Source: JBBQSN01 sp038213835
Lineage (GTDB): Bacteria > Actinomycetota > Actinomycetes > Actinomycetales > CAWJMD01
DNA length: 25,773 bases
Direction of reading: 5' to 3'
Assembly: GCA_038213835.1 (NCBI GenBank)
Contig: JBBQSN010000026.1
Span: 1 to 25,773 of the forward strand
The number at the start of each line of letters is the position of its first letter. The first letter of the stretch is position 1. Below, piece by piece: positions 7,231 to 12,208 of the stretch. The position numbers and the translations under genes were made by a program. The notes beneath the pieces are model-generated. The model was not told the origin of the DNA. It did not search any database and saw nothing but the letters and a program-made list of their open reading frames with translations.

Positions 7231-8111
7231 GGCAGCAGCGAGCGACCGACCCCCAGGTCGTCCAGCTCGCCGAGCGGGTCGAGCACGCCGCAGCAGCCGA
7301 AGCTGGTCCACGCTGCACGCACCTGCCGCCGGTCGGTCGGCGTCCACGCCAGCACCTCGGCGGCCAGCCGCCCTGCGTCGGTGCGCTCCAGGGCCTCGGC
7401 GACCGTCCGTCCGTCGCCGCCCCGCGCCGCAGCCCGGGTCGCGTGCAGCACGTTGAGCACGCCATGGGTGACGCCACCCGTCACCGGGTCGAGCCCGCGC
7501 ACTGCGTGGTGCAGCCCCGCGGTGAGCTTGAACGGCAGCTCGCGCCGTGCGCAGCCGGTGAGGAAGCCGGCCAGCAGGTCCGTGGGCGCCACCGCGGCGG
7601 GGGCGGTGCCGCCGGTGCGGAGCTTCGCCCCGCCCGCACCCGGGCGTGGTCGTGCGGCCGCCACCGCGTCCAGCCGGGCGCCCAGGTCGCTCTCGCGGTC
7701 GAGCTCCCACCACACCGCGACGCGACCGCCGGCCAGCGCTCCCCAGGTGCCCGCCAGGTCGTCGTCGGGCACCAGGGGCAGCTCGACCGCCACGACCCGG
7801 ACCCGTCCGTCGTCCTCCAGCGACCGCCGGGCCGATCGGGCGGCCCCGGCACCCGGACGGCTCACGACGGCGACCTCGAGCGGCACCGGGAGGCCCGGCA
7901 CGCCGTCGAGGGCGGCGAGCAGGCCCTCGACGCCGTCGACCGGCACCAGCAGCGGGCCGATCGCGGCCGACCACGTGGAGTGCCGGTACGCGCCGTGCGC
8001 GGCGAGGGCGTCCGGCCACGAGGCGAGGCCGGGCGGGAAGACCGCGGCGTCGTCCACGAGGCCCTCCAGGAGGGTGGCTCGAGGTGCTGCCGGGACCCCC
8101 GCGCGTGACAT
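7218..8111 (-). CDS. Conserved-looking protein of unknown function, divergent from homogentisate dioxygenase
   Basis: This soluble 297-residue protein has no signal peptide or membrane segment. I do not recognise a named family. Motif-like stretches include GLVDDAAVFPPG (18-29), KLRTGG, PFKLTAGLHHAVR, GVLNVLHA and FGCCGVLDPLGELDDLGV near the C-terminus. The spacing of short hydrophobic strands followed by charged or glycine motifs would suit a barrel-like enzyme, which is only an impression. The ATG at 8111 lies 7 nt after a TAAGGT -10, so the mRNA is probably leaderless. Only 36 bp separate it from the ATG of hmgA on the other strand. This suggests shared control and a possible role linked to tyrosine/homogentisate breakdown (inference). 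Confidence 0.75.
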   Translation of the reverse strand: MSRAGVPAAPRATLLEGLVDDAAVFPPGLASWPDALAAHGAYRHSTWSAAIGPLLVPVDGVEGLLAALDGVPGLPVPLEVAVVSRPGAGAARSARRSLEDDGRVRVVAVELPLVPDDDLAGTWGALAGGRVAVWWELDRESDLGARLDAVAAARPRPGAGGAKLRTGGTAPAAVAPTDLLAGFLTGCARRELPFKLTAGLHHAVRGLDPVTGGVTHGVLNVLHATRAAARGGDGRTVAEALERTDAGRLAAEVLAWTPTDRRQVRAAWTSFGCCGVLDPLGELDDLGVGRSLLPQRR

Positions 8112-8118
8112 GCTGGGG

Positions 8119-8146
8119 ACCTTACCCGCGTGCACAGAGAGGTCAC
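8119..8146 (-). promoter_or_regulatory. Leaderless promoter of the unknown gene, overlapping the hmgA ribosome-binding site
   Basis: Read on the minus strand, TAAGGT (8124-8119) is a TANNNT -10 ending 7 nt before the ATG. A GTGACC (8146-8141) at a 16-nt spacing could be the -35. The same bases carry the GAGAGG ribosome-binding site of hmgA (8137-8142) on the plus strand. Confidence 0.45.
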
Positions 8147-8147
8147 G

Positions 8148-9398
8148 ATGGCGTACTACCGGAGCGTCGGTCAGGTCCCGCCCAAGCGGCACACGCAGTT
8201 CCGGCAGCCGGACGGTCGGCTGTACAGCGAGGAGCTGATGGGTGAGGAGGGGTTCTCGTCGGACTCCTCGTTGCTGTACCACCGCGAGATCCCCTCTGCC
8301 ATCACTGATTCGCGACCGTGGGACGTCGGGGACCTCAAGACCCAGGCCAACTACCCGCTGAAGCCGTTCCACTTCCGGTTGCACGACCTGTTCCCGCAGA
8401 GCTCCGAGGGCGGGGAGGCCGCGTGGCAGGGCGTCGACCTCGTGCGAGGGCGCCGGCTGGTGCTCGGCAACGGCGACGTGCGCATCTCGTACGCAGCGGC
8501 CGACGCACCGAGCCCGTTGTACCGCAACGCGATCGGCGACGAGTGCGTCTACGTCGAGGCAGGTGCGGGCGTCGTCGAGACGATGTTCGGGCCGTTGCCG
8601 TACCGGTCCGGCGACTACGTGCTGATCCCTCGTGCCACGGTGCACCGCTGGCTGCCGGACCCGACCGACGGCCCGACCCGCGGGTACTGCATCGAGAGCA
8701 ACTCGCACGTCGCGCCGCCCAAGCGGTATTTGTCCAAGTACGGCCAGCTGCTCGAGCACGCGCCGTACTGCGAGCGCGACCTGCACGCGCCGTCCGGGCC
8801 GATGCTGGCCGAGGGCACCGACGTCGAGGTGCTCACCAAGCACCGCGGGCCCGGCCCGTCGGGCATCGTGGGCTCGGTGGTCACGCACGCCACCCACCCG
8901 TTCGACGTGGTCGGCTGGGACGGCTGCATGTACCCGTACACGTTCAACGTGTCCGACTTCGAGCCGATCACCGGACGGATCCACCAGCCGCCGCCGGTGC
9001 ACCAGGTCTTCGAGGGCTGGAACTTCGTGATCTGCAACTTCGTGCCGCGCAAGGTCGACTACCACCCGCTCGCGGTGCCGGTGCCGTACTACCACTCGAA
9101 CGTCGACAGCGACGAGGTCATGTTCTACTGCGGCGGCGACTACGAGGCGCGCAAGGGCAGCGGCATCGGGCAGGGGTCGATCTCCCTGCACCCCGGCGGC
9201 CACTCGCACGGTCCGCAGCCCGGCTCGGTCGAGCGGGCGCTGGGCAAGGACTACTTCGACGAGCTCGCCGTCATGGTCGACACCTTCCGTCCGCTCGAGC
9301 TGGGCGAGGCGGCGGCCGCCACCGACGACGGCCGCTACGCCTGGTCGTGGGCCGGCGGGGCGCCGACCCAGGACGCGGCCCGCCAGGGCGGCGCGTGA
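8148..9398 (+). CDS. hmgA: Homogentisate 1,2-dioxygenase
   Basis: This 416-residue cupin-fold, Fe(II)-dependent ring-cleaving enzyme converts homogentisate to maleylacetoacetate in tyrosine and phenylalanine breakdown. Signatures are NAIGDECVYVEAGAG, GDYVLIPRATVHRW, PPPVHQVFEGWNFV, YYHSNVDSDEVMFY and LHPGGHSHGPQPG. H316, E323 and H354 are the likely iron ligands by comparison with the known His/Glu/His set. ATG 8148 is chosen over the in-frame GTG 8130 because GAGAGG lies 5 nt before it and the family usually begins near MAYYRSVG. No fumarylacetoacetase or maleylacetoacetate isomerase gene is in the window. The stop codon directly abuts that of the convergent cupredoxin-like gene, with no spacer. 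Confidence 0.93.
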   Translation: MAYYRSVGQVPPKRHTQFRQPDGRLYSEELMGEEGFSSDSSLLYHREIPSAITDSRPWDVGDLKTQANYPLKPFHFRLHDLFPQSSEGGEAAWQGVDLVRGRRLVLGNGDVRISYAAADAPSPLYRNAIGDECVYVEAGAGVVETMFGPLPYRSGDYVLIPRATVHRWLPDPTDGPTRGYCIESNSHVAPPKRYLSKYGQLLEHAPYCERDLHAPSGPMLAEGTDVEVLTKHRGPGPSGIVGSVVTHATHPFDVVGWDGCMYPYTFNVSDFEPITGRIHQPPPVHQVFEGWNFVICNFVPRKVDYHPLAVPVPYYHSNVDSDEVMFYCGGDYEARKGSGIGQGSISLHPGGHSHGPQPGSVERALGKDYFDELAVMVDTFRPLELGEAAAATDDGRYAWSWAGGAPTQDAARQGGA

Positions 9399-9668
9399 TC
9401 ACCGGACGACGAGGATGTCGCCGAACGCTGGGGAGTGGCGGCTGGTGAAGGGGTAGCTCCCCGGGTTGCTGGGTGCGGTGAAGGTGATGAAGGTCTGACC
9501 CGGGACGCGCACGTCGAACGAGCCGTCGGTCGCGGTGATGGTCCGGATCGTGTTGCTCTCGTTGTAGACGGTGACCCTCTGGCCCGCCGAGACGGGTTCG
9601 GAGACGTGGAAGCGGCTGTCGTCGATGAAGACGCCGACGGAGAGCTCTCCGTGGTCGTGGCCGCTCAT
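9399..9668 (-). CDS. Small cupredoxin-like protein lacking copper ligands, possibly truncated at its N-terminus
   Basis: These 89 residues have the beta-sandwich pattern of plastocyanin/azurin-like domains: VTVYNESNTIRTITATDGSFD, then VPGQTFITFTAPSNPGSYPF, then a final GDILVV strand. The usual blue-copper ligands are not recognisable. The first His (HT/HTVT) is replaced by IRTIT, and the loop that normally carries Cys-His-Met reads FTSRHSPAF with no Cys. From ATG 9668 there is no signal peptide, which would be odd for an extracytoplasmic cupredoxin. The frame stays open upstream and reads as a plausible acidic linker (DEATDETPALDREADTQD), so the native protein may have been longer. It lies divergent from a frameshifted membrane protein and convergent with hmgA. 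Confidence 0.6.
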   Translation of the reverse strand: MSGHDHGELSVGVFIDDSRFHVSEPVSAGQRVTVYNESNTIRTITATDGSFDVRVPGQTFITFTAPSNPGSYPFTSRHSPAFGDILVVR

Positions 9669-9831
9669 GTCCTGCGTGTCGGCCTCGCGATCGAGCGCGG
9701 GCGTCTCGTCGGTGGCCTCGTCGAGGTCTGCTGGGCCAGCGACTTCAGAGACGTCGGTGGTGGAGCGGCCAGGGCGGGAGGCGGAGGAGGCGGCGAGAGC
9801 GAGAGGGAGACACCGAGGGCCACAGTCTGGA
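9669..9831. other. Region between the cupredoxin-like gene and the broken membrane gene
   Basis: On the minus strand the cupredoxin frame continues open with a linker-like sequence and a short hydrophobic stretch (LPLALAASSAS), but without a start codon. In the neighbouring frame a GTG at 9823 begins VALGVSLSLS, which looks like a signal-peptide core. A one-base shift around 9795-9810 would join the two into a secreted form. No clear promoter is visible. Confidence 0.35.
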
Positions 9832-10204
9832 CTGCGGGTCGGGGTCGGTCTTGCGCTCGGGGTCGACGCCTGGGTACACCTGCGGCTGGCCGAGGGTTAC
9901 GGTGTCGCGTTTCCCGCGGGTGTCGGTGGCGACGTCGTCTTCCGTGCTGAGGCGGTTGCGGCAGTCCTGGTCGCAGTCCTGGTCGTCCTCACCGGCAGTC
10001 GGGTCGCCTGGGCGGCGGCCTTCCTCGTCCTCGCGTCCGCGTTCGTGGCGGTCGTCGTGTACCGGTACGTCCCCGTGCCTCAGCTCGGACCGATACCCGT
10101 CGATGCACGAACCGATCTGGTTCCTGGACAAGACGGTCTCCGCGGTTGCCGAGGGCCTCGGTGCCGGATGTCGTGGACCGTGCCCGCGCTGCAACCGCTC
10201 TTGA
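9832..10204 (+). pseudogene. Small multi-pass membrane protein, broken by a one-base frameshift
   Basis: The first frame reads LALGVDAWVHLRLAEGYG, then two strongly hydrophobic segments (AEAVAAVLVAVLVVL; AAAFLVLASAFVAVVVYRYV) ending in LGPIP at 10098. The next frame continues at once with SMHEPIWFLDKTVSAVAEGLG to a TGA at 10202-10204. Joined by ignoring one base (G10099), this gives the pattern I recall from small actinobacterial membrane proteins (DAW/YVHLRLA ... YRYV ... LGPLP-M-EPxWxxEKTxSAxAE). No ATG or GTG is suitably placed at the 5' end. A second shift near 9838 may join TVWTAG in the neighbouring frame to the first helix. It is a pseudogene, or a sequencing error interrupts it. The function is unknown. 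Confidence 0.65.
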
Positions 10205-10259
10205 GGCGTTAGCTTCTGGGACGTCCAGCATGTCAGCCTCGCCCGCAACCGGTCCCTTA

Positions 10260-10276
10260 TTGCGACCCAGTCGCAG
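10260..10276. promoter_or_regulatory. TTGCGA-N5-TCGCA inverted repeat, copy A (Nur-like box)
   Basis: TTGCGA-CCCAG-TCGCAG lies 5 bp before the superoxide dismutase fragment. It shares 20 conserved positions with copy B (TATTGCGAC-N3-GTCGCAGGAAC) and its core with a site before cbiM. The Nur consensus I remember from Streptomyces is TTGCAA-N5-TTGCAA, so this is a plausible nickel-responsive operator. A SOD gene is a known Nur target. Confidence 0.45.
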
Positions 10277-10281
10277 GAACC

Positions 10282-10542
10282 GTACGTTGGGCTCATGCGT
10301 GGGAGCCGCTCGGCCAGCGACTCGTCGTCGAGCAGGTCTACGACCACCACGGCAACGTCGGCATGTCGACGACGCCGCTGCTGGTCTTCGACGCGTGGGA
10401 GCACGCCTACTACCTCCAGTACCGCAACGTGCGCCCTGACTACGTGGAGAAGCTCTGGTCCCTGGTCAACTGGGACGACGTCACGACCAGGTTCGACGCG
10501 GCACGAGCGTCGAGCACGCCGCTGCGTCCATCCGCGACATGA
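10282..10542 (+). pseudogene. C-terminal fragment of a Fe/Mn superoxide dismutase
   Basis: One frame reads an unmistakable SOD C-terminus: AWEPLGQRLVVEQVYDHHGN, then a TPLLVF strand, DAWEHAYYLQYRNVRPDY and LWSLVNWDDV, ending at TGA 10540-10542. The third and fourth metal ligands (Asp and His of DAWEH) are present. The N-terminal ~120 residues, with the first two His ligands, are missing. No start codon is suitably placed, and the Nur-like box lies where the missing part should be. This looks like an internal deletion that fused the operator region to the 3' end of the gene. It cannot form a working SOD. The stop overlaps the ATG of the following small gene, so the two were probably once one operon. 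Confidence 0.82.
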
Positions 10543-10805
10543 GTGACGAGCAGGCGATGGTGGAGCCCCACGCCCGCCGGTACCACGAGCTGGTCCAGGC
10601 CGCGATCGGTGTGCTCGCTGCACACGACCGGGGCGATCGTGAGGGCGCCAACCGGCTGCTGACCTCGATGGGGACGACCGACGACGCGCTGGCCGGCTTC
10701 TTCAGCGTCGCCAGCCTGGCCACCCAGGTGGCCAGCTCGGAGGTCGGGCGGACACCGCAGGACTTCCTCCAAGAGCTCAGCCTGCAGGTGGCCTCGCGTC
10801 CGTGA
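10539..10805 (+). CDS. Small helical protein of unknown function (88 residues)
   Basis: The ATG overlaps the stop of the SOD fragment (ATGA), which indicates coupled translation. The sequence is soluble and mostly helical: HARRYHELVQAAIGVLAAHD, GDREGANRLLTSM, GTTDDALAGFFSVASLATQV and TPQDFLQELSLQVA. No cysteines, signal peptide or catalytic motif are visible, and I do not recognise a family. Its composition looks like real protein, unlike the overlapping frames. With the SOD gene destroyed, it may have lost its promoter and partner. Confidence 0.6.
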   Translation: MSDEQAMVEPHARRYHELVQAAIGVLAAHDRGDREGANRLLTSMGTTDDALAGFFSVASLATQVASSEVGRTPQDFLQELSLQVASRP

Positions 10806-10852
10806 CCGAGCCGTTCGGTCGCAGTCGGCGGTCTTCTCGCAGCCGCACCCTA

Positions 10853-10869
10853 TTGCGACGATGTCGCAG
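10853..10869. promoter_or_regulatory. TTGCGA-N5-TCGCA inverted repeat, copy B (Nur-like box)
   Basis: TTGCGA-CGATG-TCGCAG, 593 bp downstream of copy A. Flanking bases match copy A on both sides (TATTGCGAC before and GTCGCAGGAAC after a 3-bp centre that differs). It lies about 120 bp upstream of the preferred start of the Ros/MucR-type gene. Confidence 0.42.
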
Positions 10870-10989
10870 GAACGGGAGGATGGGGACCGGGCACGGCGTC
10901 GACAGATGGGGGTCCTCTGTGTTCACCGCAGTCACGGCAATGCCGGATTCACCGTGTCGGTCGCTGCACCAGCGTCCACGAGGACGGCT

Positions 10990-11697
10990 GTGACCTCTCC
11001 CGGACGCAGCGGCGAGACCGAGCCCAGCGATCACATCGCTCCTTCGGCTCGTCACGGCCGAGGCGGGCACGGTCACCTGTGGCAACTGCCGGACGGCACC
11101 GGCCTGCACGCTCCCTACGGGGTCCTGGTCCGCTCGGACGACGAGACAGCCCTGTGCTGCCACCTGTGCGGTCGGTGGTTCAGTCACCTCGGCGGACACG
11201 TTCGCGCGCACGGCGTGACCGCATCGGGCTACCGGGAGATGCTCGGGCTGCTCAAGGGCGTCCCTCTCGTCGTTGCGCAGGTGTCGGCGTCGATCGCGGC
11301 CCGCCAGCAGGCCGCCTACCGAGCCGACGCCCTCGTGCGGGAGCGCCTGGCCGACGGGCAGGAGATGGCCAGGAGCGGCCAGCTCGCGTGGCGCGCACGG
11401 CGCACCCAGGTCTCCCCTCAGCTCGCGGCGGAGCGGTTGACGCGGCTCGCTGCGGGTCGTGCCACCTCAGCTGCCCGCCGGGCCGAGGAGCTGTCGCGTC
11501 GCCTCGCCCGGCTCGGCGCCCACGACCTGCACGGCTACCTGCGCGCGGCCTACCTGGCCGGTGCCAGTCTCGAGGACCTCGGCCGCAGGACACGGCTCGG
11601 GCGGGAGCGACTTCGGTCGGAGATGACCGCTGCCGGCATCACGGTGCGCCCGCCCGGGGCTGCACCCACGAGCCGGCGTGACGTCGCTTCGACGTAG
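10990..11697 (+). CDS. Ros/MucR-type zinc-finger DNA-binding protein
   Basis: This 235-residue protein has a prokaryotic Cys2His2 finger of the Ros/MucR kind, C57-x2-C60-x9-H70-x3-H74 in CCHLCGRWFSHLGGHVRAHG. The family's characteristic continuation follows (GVTASGYREMLGLLKGVPL, compare 'GLTP-YR-WGL---PMV'). The C-terminal third (about 175-225) reads as a helix-turn-helix: LHGYLRAAYLAGASLEDLGRR then RLGRERLRSEMTAAGI. Such proteins are transcription regulators, and in actinobacteria many sit in mobile or accessory regions. The start GTG 10990 is chosen because GAGGA lies 5 nt upstream. ATGs at 10861 and 10906 are in frame, but the first would lie inside the inverted repeat of copy B. The target genes are unknown. 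Confidence 0.75.
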   Translation: MTSPGRSGETEPSDHIAPSARHGRGGHGHLWQLPDGTGLHAPYGVLVRSDDETALCCHLCGRWFSHLGGHVRAHGVTASGYREMLGLLKGVPLVVAQVSASIAARQQAAYRADALVRERLADGQEMARSGQLAWRARRTQVSPQLAAERLTRLAAGRATSAARRAEELSRRLARLGAHDLHGYLRAAYLAGASLEDLGRRTRLGRERLRSEMTAAGITVRPPGAAPTSRRDVAST

Positions 11698-11840
11698 GCT
11701 CGAGCTGGCCGACCAGACCTGGGCGGGGCGTGGTGGCCGCTCTCGGTCTCGCCATGTCGGGCGCAACCACGAGGTCCGGCAGGTCAAGGAGGGGTCCACA
11801 GCCCTGGTGGTCTCAGTCAGTAGGGCCGCGCGACCGATGC

Positions 11841-12014
11841 TCAGTCCTGCAGGTCGTGCCTGTCGGGGGCCCAGGCGCCGTGGTAGACGTGACCGCGGAC
11901 GTGGTCGTCGCTGCGCTGGCAGGGGAGCTGCCCCAGCTGCGGGCACCGCTGGGTGGGGATCTGGGCGAGCGCCTGGGCGCTGCGGGTCTCGAACTCGGTG
12001 CTGTGCACAGACAT
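11841..12014 (-). CDS. Small protein of unknown function (57 residues)
   Basis: The ATG at 12014 is preceded by a strong GGAGGAGG-type ribosome-binding site a few bases upstream. The product starts MSVHSTEFETRSAQALAQIP and contains two cysteines (in QRCPQLGQLPCQR), then DDHVRGHVYHGAWAPDRHD with several histidines and aspartates. A small metal-binding or redox-active peptide is possible but not shown. It has no signal peptide or membrane segment. It is convergent with the Ros/MucR-type gene (143 bp between stops) and divergent from helD. I do not recognise the family. Confidence 0.6.
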   Translation of the reverse strand: MSVHSTEFETRSAQALAQIPTQRCPQLGQLPCQRSDDHVRGHVYHGAWAPDRHDLQD

Positions 12015-12208
12015 CTCGCCTCCTCCGGGATCACCACCACTCTGGCAGCGACCTCTGACGGTCCTCGCAGTCCTGACCGGCGCTGCGTCCTTCTCTCATC
12101 GGTAGGACGCCGCACCCACCTGAGCGGTTGCACCCGGTCGGCGATACGGGCGTCGGTAGTGCCAGGTAGGTTGGACGACCGGTTCTGGTGGCGCGGGGAG
12201 GCAGCTGG
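12015..12208. promoter_or_regulatory. Divergent regulatory region between the 57-residue gene and helD
   Basis: This region holds the ribosome-binding site of the minus-strand gene (CCTCCTCC on the plus strand, about 12019-12026). It also holds a hairpin GCGTCCT/AGGACGC (12085-12091 with 12104-12110), and a plus-strand TAGGTT (12167-12172) that may be the helD -10, leaving a ~30-nt leader with a Shine-Dalgarno sequence. I see no copy of the rifamycin-associated element known upstream of some helR genes. Confidence 0.4.

Noticed and set aside
9745..10623. Long minus-strand frame across the broken membrane gene and SOD fragment
   Set aside because: Its composition is typical of an antisense shadow (R, D, P, H rich without domains), and both recognisable proteins lie on the plus strand.
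10260..10869. Direct repeats as attachment sites of an integrated element
   Set aside because: The two copies are themselves palindromes, their 3-bp centres differ, a third core copy lies before cbiM, and no integrase or recombinase is present. An operator is more likely.
10802..10993. 63-residue plus-strand frame overlapping both neighbours by 4 bp
   Set aside because: Its overlaps look like an operon, but the sequence is Arg/Ser-rich filler, it contains inverted-repeat copy B and has no ribosome-binding site.
12015..12208. Rifamycin-associated element before helD
   Set aside because: The inverted repeat known from some helR promoters was looked for and not seen.
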